From assembly GCA_024741835.1 (NCBI GenBank), contig JAENRP010000117.1, positions 58,975 through 122,974 on the forward strand: 64,000 nucleotides of DNA, in the 5' to 3' direction. The stretch comes from Diplocarpon mali. Taxonomy: Eukaryota; Ascomycota; Leotiomycetes; Helotiales; Drepanopezizaceae. Of this stretch, positions 1 to 12,324 are shown in pieces (position 1 is the stretch's first letter; each line of letters begins with the position of its first letter). The notes below the pieces were generated by a model. It was not told the origin of the DNA and ran no database searches. It worked only from the letters and a program-made list of their open reading frames with translations. The position numbers were made by a program, and so were the translations under genes.

Positions 1-545
1 ACTTCATCCGAGACCTCTGGGTGAATGTCTGCCAGCTTTCTTCGTTTTCCCTCGACCACGAGTATGTCAATGGCGACAGCGCCGTGCTGGCGTTCTGCCA
101 GTCCCTCACAGCTGGATCTAGCATTCTGGCCATCCTCAAGAAGAAGAAGGGTTTTTATCGTGGCGTCGCAAAAGAATACTGGCTCCGACACGGCGCGGCC
201 TACTTGGCAGAGATGTTTCAAGGCACTGGCTGGGTAAGTCAGGACATCGAAGATGCAGCTATCAATGGCGATGCATTCGCATGGGTAAGAAATGCCCAGA
301 ACACCTGCCACAACCGCTCTTTTTTCCGCACCGCAAATGAACACTACGGCATAGGGAACCATCTGATGGAAGAAGGCGACAAAATCGTCGTCCTTTTCGG
401 CGGGAAAACGCCCTATATCCTCCGCCCGAAAGAAGACCACTATTACCTCATCGGCGAATGCTACGTCTACGGTCTCATGGACGGCGAAGCGATAGCGATG
501 ATGGACCGCGGAGAGCTGAAGCCGCAGACGTTCTCAATCCACTAG
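1..545 (+). CDS. HET-domain (heterokaryon incompatibility) protein, C-terminal fragment
   Basis: Only the 3' end lies in the window. The frame is open from base 3 at the left edge and stops at 543-545, leaving about 180 residues. The fragment matches the usual C-terminus of large fungal HET proteins: a run reading GDKIVVLFGGKTPYILRP, then YYLIGECYVYGLMDGEA. In this family that tail follows the N-terminal HET domain (expected upstream, not visible) and ends shortly after the GLMDGEA motif, as it does here. HET proteins are NLR-like or allorecognition factors that trigger cell death when incompatible hyphae fuse. The role here is inferred only from the C-terminal motif. The GTG at 21 is not a real start because the frame continues upstream. 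Confidence 0.8.
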   Translation, partial: FIRDLWVNVCQLSSFSLDHEYVNGDSAVLAFCQSLTAGSSILAILKKKKGFYRGVAKEYWLRHGAAYLAEMFQGTGWVSQDIEDAAINGDAFAWVRNAQNTCHNRSFFRTANEHYGIGNHLMEEGDKIVVLFGGKTPYILRPKEDHYYLIGECYVYGLMDGEAIAMMDRGELKPQTFSIH

Positions 546-1859
546 GGCGCACCACCTACGCCTCGAAGGTACTGCGGGTTCTGGATATCCAATTGCGATG
601 AGCACTAATTTTCTGGCGAGAGGTGACACAACGCATCCTCCGCGAGTCCTCTCTCGGGTCCGGGTCCACTTTTATGTTCGCTTACGCGGGAACAATAACA
701 AATCACTCTGTCGAGCTGGGGGTTCGGATACTGCGAGGACAGTGTGCGCTTGGGGGGTCTATGTCTGGTATACTGGCGGAACATTGTCTAGGGCTTGAAT
801 TCCGTGCTTACTGGCCTGTACTTTTCCTTCTGGCTTGTAGGTTCAGATTTCTTCTGAGGAGGGGTCTAATTTTTCCGGTGTAGATTTCCACCGTCGGAGA
901 AGTATCAGGTCGTAAGATGTTTGATGTTCTGGGCTGCCATTGCAATGAGGATATTGATACCTGAGTTGATTAGCATGAGTACTTTATTATTATCATCATC
1001 ACACACGCCAGATGTTCAAGGGCCAATCTGTTCGTGTAAATGCCAGCGTGGTTCTCATGCTGAGTAGCGGGTACAGGAGCAACAAATGGCTTCGCACGCT
1101 TGCCCTCTTTTGAATCTTGTCCATTCGTGTCATTCTGATCTCGCGTTTTGTTCCGCTTCCCCTACCATATCTAAGCGCTTTTTCTCCTCGACAATCTTCT
1201 GATTTCAGAGAACTGGGACTCCGCATCAGGCTAACATCTAAGTGATTCGTGATGACTTTACCGCTGGTTGATTACGAGCTGAGAGCCCACCACCGAGTCG
1301 TCTGAACTATTAGCATTTGTATCCATGCACCGCGCACGAGGACCCGTAAGACAACCGGCTAATCTCACCACGATTCCGTGGTTGGCGAGCATGTGTTGGA
1401 TCCTGCGCACACGTTACCAGGATCAGCAACTCAGATTCAAGCTCGGACTGCGTCGGATGGCGCGAATCTTAATACTGGAATAACAAGCCAGGCAACATCT
1501 CACACAATAGCGCGATACCCAACGCCGTACCTGGCCTCGTGTATCTCACTCTCGCCGGGAGACACGATTTGTCGCTGGTAGTATGGAAACACCCGCAGGT
1601 TCGCAGCGACACACTGCTTGGGATTGATAATGGATGGAGTAATGCATTCCCGTCCGCGAAGGAAACGCGTCAAATATGGAGGAGCTAGACTGCAAATAGT
1701 CAGGCGCCAGAGCAGAGGGACAAGCTGAGCTGTGTGGTGATATCACAGGGAGATTTTTACAGTTGCCATTCACTATTCGCCACTGGCCCGCGCTCGCTTC
1801 CTCTGTTTGTTGTTTACTTCTCCACATCCACCCTGCTCACGCCCGCGGGCTCATCTCCA
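546..1859. other. Intergenic, no supported gene
   Basis: This 1.3-kb stretch follows the HET gene. All open frames are short, lack recognisable motifs and overlap one another on both strands. I see no tRNA, no repeat and no coding signal. Confidence 0.6.
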
Positions 1860-2370
1860 TCATGTCCCAGATCTGCGTTGGAGAACTTCCTCGCGGGCCC
1901 CTTTCCTCAGGAACAAGACATCCAGCTCCTCGAACCTGCGATCCTCCGTCTCCGGCAAGCGCAGCCAGAAGGTCATGCAGCAGAAGCCCGCCGGGAAGAT
2001 GGGGCGGCGCCCAACGCGGCTCACGATGAACCAGCTCGCGACGGTGGCTCTGTGGTCGACGTGATCGCCTGCCTGCGAGAGCCGCTGGAGTGAGTCTTCT
2101 GCCGTGTCCAGTGTACCGACGCGGACGAGGTGCCACGTGGGTTCGGGGCACAAGCAGGCAGCGATCCTCACGGGCACGGGCTGCGGAGCTCTCGATCCCC
2201 TGCCGGAGAGGCATGGCGTGCGCAGCAGCCGTCGCAAACCTCGCGTCGTCGTCTAGCTCCTTGCCCGCCAGAGCGCCCGAGAACCCGCGATGCGCGTGTC
2301 GCGCTGGCTTCTCAACCATCGCATCGGGGAGTGCAGCCACGGGCGAGGGGGCGTCGTTGGCCATGACCAT
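1860..2370 (-). pseudogene. Relic of an MFS sugar (maltose/alpha-glucoside-type) transporter
   Basis: Three pieces of a fungal sugar/H+ symporter survive in order on the minus strand, in two frames. An N-terminal cytosolic stretch (2370 to about 2190) carries DARFATAAAHAMPLRQGI, like the conserved EHSLTLREAL block. After a frame change comes PVPVRIAACLCPEPTWHLVR (about 2190-2125), matching the WPVPL..APESPWWLVR block after helix 6, followed by a GTLDTAEDSLQRL helix. The last piece (about 2045-1870) reads SWFIVSRVGRRP then LRLPETEDRRFEELDVLF, the classical PETKGRSFEELD C-terminus. Helices 1-5 and 7-11 are missing, so no functional transporter is possible. Base composition is GC-rich, so this is decay by deletion and frameshift, not RIP. 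Confidence 0.7.
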
Positions 2371-3479
2371 ACCGCAGCCGCCTCTCTCGAGTGTCCCGAG
2401 GGGTCAATAGGGGGAGGTCACAGCGACGGGCGTGCGAGCCCGGGGAATCACTTGTGTTTATATCCAGCGTAGCATCTCACTCTTTACTTTCACCCCATCC
2501 CCATCCCCATGCCCAACCCGTACCCCGCCGAGCTCAGCTCGTGCTCACGCACCATCCAGGCGAGCTGCCAACTCCAGCAGTCGAAGCCAGCACCAGCATC
2601 CGCACATCTCGCTTACCGCGACACACAACAAGCAGCCTCCCCTTCCGCGGTTGGCCCAGCAACCGACGCGAGATTTCCCCAGGCCGTTGGCCATGCACCC
2701 GAGGACCAGAAGCCGAGCCCTGGCTCGTGGAGAAGATACGCACCGCTGCCGTGGCTGGACGGGACCGACAACATGTCAACAGACAAGATCCAGAGGGCTG
2801 TGCCAACTACCTCGCAGACGGACGGCGAATGAGAAAGGAGGCAGAGAAGCAAACGAACCGTCCGTAGGCTTAAAATATATCTAGAATTTACCAGATCATA
2901 CCTAACCAAGATATACATATATTTACCCGGGACCAACAACCTTGACCCAGCTCACACCAAGAACCCGCCCATTCAAGTCAGAATTTTGACACCTCGAAGA
3001 CATCAATGGACACTACCAGAGAGTGCTATGCAGCGCAAACCTCCAAACAGAGGCACCCACACCTCACGAGATAATGGGTACAGCCACGCCTGCTAGTGGA
3101 ACGAAAATGCGAGACCCATCTTCTCTGCTAGACCCAAGTATCTAAAGGAGCTACGACAATGAGTGTATTATCAAATATGCGTCTTCCGTACTCTACTCGT
3201 ACTATATAGGTGTCCATTCCTTGCTACGCCAGCACAAGCACTAGCTCAGAACTAGCCCCTCGCCTCCATGCCGAACCAGAACGAATCAAAATAAAGGCGT
3301 TGTTATACCACAGGGTGTATATGCAGGATCAATCCAACCAAAAGCGCCGCGCTGCATCAAACGCCCACCGCCCTTGTTAAACCACTATCAGACAGACTAA
3401 AATTAAACCCAACCCTCTCATACAGCCCTTATCCCGTCATCTAGTGTACACTCCCTACCCCGCGCCGCCCAAACAAAAT
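2371..3479. other. Intergenic, no supported gene
   Basis: Open frames around 2390-2880 are low-complexity (Pro/Arg/Ser-rich) on both strands and have no family motif. From about 2870 the stretch becomes more AT-rich and would carry the 3' UTR of the ApsB-like gene, which is transcribed towards it. Confidence 0.55.
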
Positions 3480-6400
3480 TCACCGTCCCAATGCACTTCT
3501 CATCTTCTCCCTCTCCAGCTGCGCCAGTAGCTCCTCCTTCTCCTCCGTAAGCTCGGACACACGCTCTTTCATACTACCGCGGTCAAGGAGGCGCCCCTCG
3601 CGCTCAGACATTAGTTTCAACTCCAGCTCGCGGAGGCGGATCTGCCACCTCATGTCGGGTTTAGTCTCTTCTTCTTTGATGCTGCTGGCAATACTCTTAT
3701 CCCCGGCCGAGGTGCTGCCTCGCCTGGAAGCCGCGCGGCCGATAGCCTCGATCGTGGAGGTGGTGTTGTGCCGCGTGAGGGTGGAGGTGCGGCTCTTGTC
3801 CGAGGATATGTTGCGGGGTCCGGTCGGAACAGAGGGGAACGGGCTCGGATCATCGACAATGTTGGACCGGACATCGTGCGCTGTCCTGAGGGAAGCGAGT
3901 TCATGCTGCAGAGCCCTGTTTATGGCTTTGAGTTTGCTGATTTCAGAGCTACTAGAGACGTTGACACTGGGTATGCCGCTGCGAGCCACGGTTTCGAGAC
4001 GGTCGAGACGCTTAGTGCGTAGTTCGAGGTTGGTTTCCAGGGTTTGGTATTCTTTCCAGAGGTCCTTTTCGACGGCGCGAATGCGGGAGCGGAAGTCTCC
4101 AACAAGGGTCTCGATGGTCTTGACTGCGCCTACGAGATTCTTGGAGAAGCCAGGGAGCATGGTCGAGACTGCTTCGAGAGAAGGGAGGGCTCTGCCGTTG
4201 ATGAGACTGTTGTTGTGAGTCCAGTCGCTTCCACAGAGCGCAGATAAGCGATTCCATAGTGCCAGTAGCAGCTGGTTTCGCTCGAGCATCTGGTCCTTGA
4301 AGTTATTCTCCAGCCGCAAAATCTTCTGTCGATCGTGGTGCCGAGATGTCTCAAGCTCAAGCACGCGCAACTCTTGTTGGGTGAGTGTTCGAGTAGTGTG
4401 CTGCTGAGTCTTTTGAAACGTCTCGAATTGATGTTTGGTGAGGCGGTGCGCTTGTCGCTCTTTGTCTACTATATCCGCCAACTTTCTAGTCTCGAGACTA
4501 TTTGATTCCAAGAGGTCATCGCGTATCTTGAGGTTTCGTTCTTTCTCTTGAAGGGTCGCTTTTGTAATATCGAGATCACGCATCGTCCTCTCAAGCTCAC
4601 GCTGAAGGTTTTCAATAGACTGTACGAAATTTAGCGCGATCCCAGATACAAGTATCATCAAGACGTACATGGAGAAGACTTGACCGGGTTCCATTGAGAT
4701 CGCCCAAGGCTTCTCTCAGATTGCTCTCAAGCTCCATGAGCCGCTGTTTCCATTCCGCAGCCTCAATCTCTTGAGACGAAAGACTCTTCCGCAGGCGTCT
4801 CGCCTCGTCCTTGGCAGTCGAGCATTCGCGGTTGAGCTCATTGATGAACTGTTGGACCTCCTGCTTCTCTTTTCCAGCGACGACTTCGCGTTGATGCCGC
4901 TCCGCGCTGATTAGTTCTTCGAGTTCCTTCACCCTCTCACGCTCATCGTGCAGAACATCCTCCGAGTTCTTAAGAGCCGCCTCGAGGTCCCCGATCTTGA
5001 TCTTATCACCATCTTGCTCCTCTCGAAGGAATGCAATCTCATTTTGGCTTGACTCTTGCTGAACCCCCAGACGGTTGATTTTGCCGTTCGCTTCCACGAG
5101 GTTATTCTCCATCTGCTCCTGCTCGCGATTCACGTCTTCGAGCTCTCGTTCAAGTTCTTCGATACGGCGGCCCTTGCTCTCATGGCCGTCCTCAAGTCTC
5201 AACATGCTCTCGCTCATCACTCGCATCTGGTTCTGGAGCTCATTGAAATTCTCGGTGGTGTCAGCCAGCTCGCTTTGAAGGCGTCCAATCTCCGAGGTTG
5301 CCGTCTCGACTTCGAGTTGGTAATGATCGAGTTCTGCCTGCGCCTCCTTGCGTAAATTCTCGAAGTCAATCTCGGTCTCTTCTTGTCCACGCAAAGCATC
5401 GTCTCGTTCGGATTGCATGGTCACCACATCATGCTCGGCCAGCTCGAGAGCTTCTTGGAGTTCGTTCGCTTCTAGCTCAACTTCTTTCTTTTGCTCGACG
5501 GCAGTTTCAAAGTCTTTCATGCAGGACTCGAGCTCCCGCTGGAGATCCTGGTTCTGGATCTTCAAGCTGTTGATTCGATCGCGCAGTTCGGCATGTTTGT
5601 TCTCGAAATCTTCACGTTCAGTGTCGTCCATATTTTTCTGTCTGGTGCCAACACTGGCGCGCGATGACGAACGCTCATGGGCTCTCGAAGCGGATCGCTC
5701 CAGAATACTGTCTCCAGTGACAGATCCACCACCGTTTCTGCGCTGGCCAAGTTTGAGATCCTCTATCTCTTGGTAGAGTCGCTCCTTTTCACGATTTCGA
5801 GAGGTCAGCATGGAGGTTTGAGCACCTACTTCCCGTCGAAGCTCAGCATTCTCGTGCCTCAGCTGGTCGCTCTCCCTTTTCAGATCGTCCACCAAAGTTG
5901 TGGCAGAGCTCATCGTTGCGTTGCGTTCGTCGGGATATTCCGACATGCCAGACCTGGGTCGTGAGGGCGAGACATTCCTCTTTTTAGTGATGTTGTATAT
6001 GTTTGTCGTATGGTTCAGTCCCGGGACTCCAGTGTTTGAGGTTGCTTCCGTCTTGAGACGAAAGATCTCCTCGCGAAGCTTTTTATTCTCATCATCAGCC
6101 TGCTCTCTGCGAGAAGTCTCTTGCTCGAGTAAATCCTTCCATACATCCATCTCCTCCCTGGCTTCAACATTCTGACCCCGACGCTCACCCATTTGGCGTA
6201 CAACCTCCGCGAGGTTTCGCTTGTCGTTTTCTCGGACCATGGCATCATTTCGCATCTTCTCGATCTCGGTGACATACTCTTCAACCCTTTCCCGTAAGTA
6301 GAGAAGCTCTTCTTCTCGTTCCTGCGCACCTTCCTGGTCGAACCACTTAGGGCTAGGGTCGCCTCCCACGGTCCCAGCGGTGGACGGTCGCTCTTCGTCA

Positions 6401-8082
6401 TCCTTTTGCAGCTTCTCTAGTTCCCTGAGTCTCCGCTTCAGCGCCTTGTTGTCTCGTTGCATGACTGCCAAGCCGGTTTTCAGCTCGACATTCTCTGAGA
6501 TCATCTCCTTGACACCCTCTTCGGAAAGCTTGTCCAGTCGATCACTCAGAAACATGACTTTCAGCTTCAGGTCGAAATTCTCCTTTGAAAGTCGCTCGAT
6601 AGTACTGCTCTGTTCCTTCAGGGTGAGGTTCTTGCCATTGCGACCTAGCGTGGATACCGCTAATCTTGATCTTTTAGGTGAGACTCCGTTCTTGTTACGG
6701 TACTCTTGAGCTACCGAAGCTGGCACCTGGACATTCCGAACATGCCTTGCGATGACTGTGTCCGAAGGTGCAGCAATAGAAGACCTGGGAATTGGCGCAC
6801 GAGGTGTTTCGGGGCGAGAACCCTCGGAAAGTCGGTCCCGGTTATGTTCTTCCTCTGCCAAGGTCGCAAGACTTCCATCTGGCCCATTCCCGGAAAAATC
6901 CTCAATACCAGATGCCATGCTCCCCAAGCTGATCGTCCGTGAAAGGCCCATGCTAGTGCTTCGAGAAAACCCATCAGCTGGTACTGCTCCCCCTGATTGT
7001 AATGCGTAATCCGCCCCCAGAGTAATTTCACTGCCATCCTGGGACTCTTCATTCGTGATAAGCGAGGAGACAGAGGAATGTTGACTGGCATGCCGGCTGC
7101 GGAGAAATCTCGGACGTCTGCCAGAGGATTTTCGATGCAGGAGAGCGATTCCGGGTGTATTTCCCGCATTTCCCGCATCTCCAAACGAACTGTTGAGACT
7201 CCGGTTCGAGGGATCGTCTCGGAGGGTCGATCGTTCACCAGAAGACTCGGCAGATAAGCTGTCCATCTCCTTCTTCCTCTTCTTCGGGGTTGACTTGGCA
7301 TCGTCATCGTCGTAAGTCTGCTGCTGAGAAGAACTCTCTCCTAGACCGGATAAATGACTGTATCCACCTGCATCTGCCATCGATATCGCCCGCGAGACAG
7401 TTCGTGCGGCCGCAGCTGCTGTAGGAGATGATAGCGTCTCAAGAGAAGAGGTCGTCTCTCCTGCATCTAATGACTGATCGAAGCTGGACGTGCCGTCGCG
7501 AGAGATCCCAGGCGTCTTGTAGGCATTCGCAGGGGTTGGGGGAGAGATAGGCGTATCTGGAACTTGACTTTCAGACGATCGTTTTGTTGGTGTTGCTGCC
7601 ATGTCCGCTGGTCGGTGCTGATCTCGAGGGGGAGCTTGTGCGCCGTCGAAGAGATAGCTATCGTCGACGCCCTTCTTCCCATTCATAATAATCGGAGACG
7701 GCGCCGGCATGAAGCTGGACTCGACATCATTCAGATGTCTTTGCATAGCTCCCTCGTCCACGGTCTCCTGAAGCGCATCGCTTCCCATTCCCGCGTGTTG
7801 GCTCTGATTGTACAGCGAGCTGCTGTCGCCCGGCGGGGGTAACGAGGGGAGAGTCGCATGGTCGAAAGAAAAATCCTGGTGGTTCATCTCGTGAGCCTTG
7901 GCGTTGTTCGCCTTCGCATCCTCTAACATCGGGTGCCCAAGCTCCTCCTTGCTCGGGGATATCTCATCACAAGATTCATATCCTCCGGGTATTGTGCGCG
8001 AAGGCGAATCTCTGTGCGCCGTCTGCGGGCGCTCTTCTGCCGCCGGTAAGGCTATCTCACGACGGCCTTCTTCCACCGCCAT
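3480..8082 (-). CDS. apsB: ApsB/Mto1-type microtubule-organising centre coiled-coil protein
   Basis: Two exons, complement(join(3480..4619,4669..8082)), give 1517 residues. The 49-nt intron (4620-4668) starts GTACGT and ends CGTACAG, and joins ...SSLLH to SIENLQ in phase 0. Residues 1 to about 470 are disordered and rich in Ser, Pro and Thr. At about 477-550 sits a centrosomin N-terminal motif 1 (Cnn_1N): NLTLKEQ, FDLKLKVMFLSDRL, ENVELK. This motif recruits gamma-tubulin complexes. Long coiled coil follows to about residue 1300, and the last 60 residues (WQIRLRELELKL...EREGRLLDR) resemble the Mto2-binding region of fission-yeast Mto1. Aspergillus ApsB works at spindle pole bodies and septal microtubule-organising centres; this homologue is longer than typical because of its N-terminal tail. 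The start ATG is the first in frame. Confidence 0.87.
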
Positions 8083-11000
8083 GTTGTGTATCGTCGACGC
8101 GTCGCATTCGCACGCTGAAGTCGTAGGGCGAGGATATTCGGGCGTCGAATGGGCGAAACGAGGGATTTTGAGATCAGGCGCGCTCGGTCGTCAGGGATGG
8201 GCCCGTCGTGCGGGTGCAAAGAGGTGCGAGCGAGGTTTGCACCGCCGGAATGACCTCAGGATTGGCCCTTTCTGCCGATAACACTATCCAGAAGATGCCG
8301 CCGTGGTGAAGGGTACATTTGCAATGCTCGGATCGTGTGTTTTCCAGCGGTCTGGTGGAACGGGGTCATCGCTGTCGTCGATGTCTTGTGTTTGGATCCT
8401 CGCGAGCTGCTGGCCGGGGAAATGGCCCAGGTCATCGTACACGGCGCTAGTCCATTTAAAGAACTAGTGGTGGGCTAATGAATAGGGGGGATATGTCGCC
8501 GATTAGCCGACTCTGGATTTCTTGATATTGAGCATAGTGGATCAAAACAGGGTAGGAATCCACCGCAAAGTGAGAATTCGGTCTCTTTGGAGAAGCAAGC
8601 GAAGCAAGTCGAGCGCGTTTTACTTTAGGACTCAACAACAGAAAGCTTGAAATTGCTGTCCTGCATTATTACTTTGCATGTCGCAGACAGTGGAAAACGG
8701 CAGCAGATCTTGATGAACATATGATCAAAAAAACAATCAGTAGTTTTGAAACCGATGGGATCCGAAGCAGGATCAATCAGGAGTCTCGATTCTCTACTGC
8801 ACTGAGAGATCTCGACGAGAGGGGGGGTTCACAGCTCAGTAGGCTTGTAAGTACTTAGGGTATCTGACGACAAGCGACAAGTCTTCCCTTACAATACTAT
8901 TAAACGTGTGCCAACTTGATAAGTCTTATAAAGGAATGATAATTGAGATTATACTCTATATTCTGTAGAATGTAAAGTTTAAGAGAAAAAACAACGAGGA
9001 AAGGCCGACCATACATACATGGATTGCCTACCTTGAGCCTCGTAATTCTCGTGTCCCTGGTGCCTGGATGCATTGTGTCGTATTACTCAAACGAATCCTC
9101 AAGCTGTATTTCGATTCTTTTCTTTCCTGCGTCCAGATGCCAGTTGCATTACTACAGAAACCAAATGCCAGGAAGACCTTTGTGATACCTTACAGCTTCC
9201 TAAAGCTGGCGGTAGAGCTCTCTACAGAGGCATTCTGAAAGCGGCTTGCGTATATCGACTTGAGTAGCGTGTTTCAACTTGCATATATCGACTTAGAAGA
9301 CCACGTCTGGGAGTTGTCTTCTCTGGAGTGTGTGTGTCGACTTTTCCAGACCCAGATGAAGCTGTCCAGATAAGTTGTATATCACAGAACATAAACTAGT
9401 AACCAATCTTTCCTACTTTACGACGGATTTTGATTACATCTTCCAGTTATTCGATCAGATTAAACTTTAAGTGTTAACAAACATTTACATGAGAATATGC
9501 CATGTAGAGCAGCAACCCAAGTTAAGAGTCAAGCCAAGTTAGGCGCGGTTCCACTGATCTCGAGGCATATACCGTGCACAAGATGATCAGCCGCACGTCC
9601 ATCGGCGAAAGGCCAATGAATTGAGAGTAATGGATATTGATTAAAGTTTGATATTTGACTGAATTTGCTACAAAGGGCGTGGATCATCCATGTTCAACAA
9701 TAGTCGGAGTTGACAACAGATGTAGGCTTAACTCTAATGCACACAAGATATCATAAAGTTACTTCGTAGTATTCATGAGTCAGGCCCTTTGATTCTGATT
9801 CAAGCTTCTCGGTTCTTCCCTCCTTCATATCGAGTACTATTACGAATAGTACAGCAGATATGTTTCGCCTCCTGTGGACAAGTAACCCCTTGGGTGTTTG
9901 CGCTCACAACTACATAATCCTGTCAATTCTTCAGAAAACCTAAAAAGCAGGATCAAACAACAAATTAATCTTATACCAGAACCTACCTGGAAAGCGAGTG
10001 ATTCACCAATTTTCCTATTACTCTGATTAATCCGGAGGGAAAAAGATTCAGTACTAAAAGCAAAGGGGATTGAAGATAAACACTGTACAACATTTCAATA
10101 CAGCAGATCGGAGAACCGACCGATTAGAACTCCACTCCGAGGGACGGAGAAGATACTTTCATACTTACTGTATATGCTGAAAGCTAAAAGAGATAAAGTC
10201 TAAATCTATTGAACCGAAAAGAAAAGAAAATCTGACGCGTTGATACAAGTTTACAGATCTTCAACGCATCAGCAATATGATCAAACCTTGAGGTTAAAGC
10301 GTCTGGCATGCTTTTCTCTCCTTGCTTTCCTACCATGTACTCTGCAGATCGTCAAAATCCGCACTCTCCAACAAAAAATAGATCTTTTCTTTAACGACGA
10401 CCAGCTATACCCACGAAGAGACCGGAGTAGTGAAATTTTACTCTGATTCTTTTTCTGCATTTTTTTTCTATGCTTACGCTTATCTTCGGCCCTCGTCTTC
10501 TTACTCCGTATACTGTGTGTTTATACATATACTGATACATAAAACCTGAGGATTTTCCCGTCCTTGCATTAATTGGCCAGCCTGCTACATACGAGGACGG
10601 CGAGAGAATACCATTTATTCCAAATACCAAACACCTGCGGGCATAACTGATCAGCTTTTCTGTACTCTGCATAATCCAGTGTTACCTATACTCAAGATAG
10701 CCTGACCCAAGACGCGACGAGACTGTTCGATGCTGTACCGAATCTCGTCGTCTCTAGAGCTGGCTTGGATGGCATTTTCTCCAACTCCGTAGGCTTAGTT
10801 ATAATCATCAACAGTTCTGCAGGTTTTACAGACTGCAGATTTCACAAGTGATAGATACGTGTTGCTTTGACATTCACTTGTGGACGTTAAGTATTCAGTC
10901 TTTTGCCGTTTATCTAATATTATTTAAAGTATTCAATGTCCTATATTGTAGTCAACCGATTTGCATAAACAAGAGGCTTTGCAGGAACCTCCTCTCGCTT

Positions 11001-11154
11001 GTTTACCTCGCTTTTGAAAGCGAAAGCCCAGATGCAATAGCCCCGAGTATCTCTCGCCTGGTCAAGGACATCATTCTCTACTATTGTCTGAACCATATCC
11101 TTTACAGTACTTCTACTACCACTCCGACGAGTATACCCGCACTCAAACCGCATT
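8083..11154. other. Intergenic, 3.1 kb, no supported gene
   Basis: The right flank of the ApsB-like gene holds its promoter. From about 8,800 to 10,900 the stretch is moderately AT-rich with only short, motif-free open frames. It still contains CA and TG dinucleotides, so it does not look RIP-mutated. I see no tRNA and no repeated unit. Confidence 0.55.
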
Positions 11155-12324
11155 CTACGTCTCTCCCACCTTGTCTGCCGGCACCCAGCGACTCGCATCC
11201 CCCCACCTCTCAACCACTACCAATCCCGCGCTCCCAGGATGCTCCAAGCCAGCCTCTAGCTGCCTCTCATAACTCACATTCCGCAGCCGCTGGCTCTCCC
11301 TCGGCGTCATGGCCAGGTAGACCTCCACGCCCAAGACGTGCAGCAACAGTGCCGTCCACATGGCCATGCCAAACGACATGCCCAGCGCCACGCCCAGCTG
11401 CTCCGGCAAGCCCTTGTCGTCCGCCAGCACCGGGACCTGCGTCGCGTCGGCGGCGTCGAGGCAGGCAGGGTACAGCTGAGCCGTCACCCGAGAAGGGATG
11501 CCGATGCTGGCCTGGGTGAAGGCGACCTCGCCGCAGGAACGCGCCGAGTAGTACTTGCTGCTGGAGCGGGTGATGATGCGGGCGGTCGACAGCATGATCA
11601 GGCGCGCGGTGATGATGACGCCAAAGTAGAACCAGGTCCGCAGCATCCAGGCACGGTGCTGGTCGATCTGCAGGCGCTTGATGTTGTAGTAGGCCATCGC
11701 GGTGCCCGCGCTGGTCATGATCACCAGCGCGCCCACCACTGTCTGGATCTCCAGCCCGCCGCCGAGGGTCCGGCGGGCTATCATGAGCGCGCCGGCGTTG
11801 CTTAGGACGGTCAGGAGTATGATCGTGTAGCCGTTGATGCGGTGCAGGAGTAGCAGCCTATGCCGGATGATGGGGATGAATTGGAAGACGGCGAGGAAGC
11901 CGGCGGGGATGATGGCCACCAGATGCAGCGTGATGCCGATGCGCATAGATCCTTGGTGGTAGTTGTACCACTCTCCCGGCGACGACCTGTTCTTGAAGCT
12001 CTTCGGGGAGCTGCCGGCGATGTTGAGGTAGGAGAAACGTGCGAGTGTGAAGCCGAGCATGGCTCCTCCAAAGATGACGACTGGTTAAGGTCAGCCGGGA
12101 GATGTCGCTCTGGACTCTGCCACCGTCTACTTACATAGAGGGAAGTTATATCCTTTGCTGAAGCCGAGTGGCTTGTATACTCTCCTCATCACCGTCACGA
12201 ATCTGTTGACTCCAGGTTCTGCGTGTGTTCGTGCTGAGACTCTATCGCTGCCCACATCATGGGCTCCCGCAGGTATCGTGGACTCCACCGATTCTTGTTT
12301 AGGCGACTCTTGGTGTTCCGCCAT
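11155..12324 (-). CDS. DUF2306-family integral membrane protein
   Basis: Complement(join(11155..12080,12135..12324)) gives 371 residues. The 54-nt intron (12081-12134) runs from GTAAGT to CCAG with a GCTGAC branch-like site, and joins FPL to FVIFGGA through a split codon. About six hydrophobic helices are visible: FVIFGGAMLGFTLA, LHLVAIIPAGFLAVFQFI, GYTIILLTVLSNAGALMI, VVGALVIMTSAGTAMAYY, FYFGVIITARLIML, and ALGMSFGMAMWTALLLHVLG. The motifs LHRINGY and IKRLQIDQHRAWMLRTWFY are characteristic of the fungal DUF2306 proteins I know; their function is not established. I chose the start MAEHQES at 12324; an in-frame ATG at 12402 would add 26 residues. The N-terminal 60 residues are polar and probably cytosolic. 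Confidence 0.83.

Noticed and set aside
3652..4218. 188-codon open frame on the plus strand inside the ApsB-like gene
   Set aside because: Antisense shadow of a coiled-coil exon.
10848..11519. 223-codon open frame on the plus strand
   Set aside because: Low-complexity Pro/Ser/Arg tail antisense to the DUF2306 exon; no motif.
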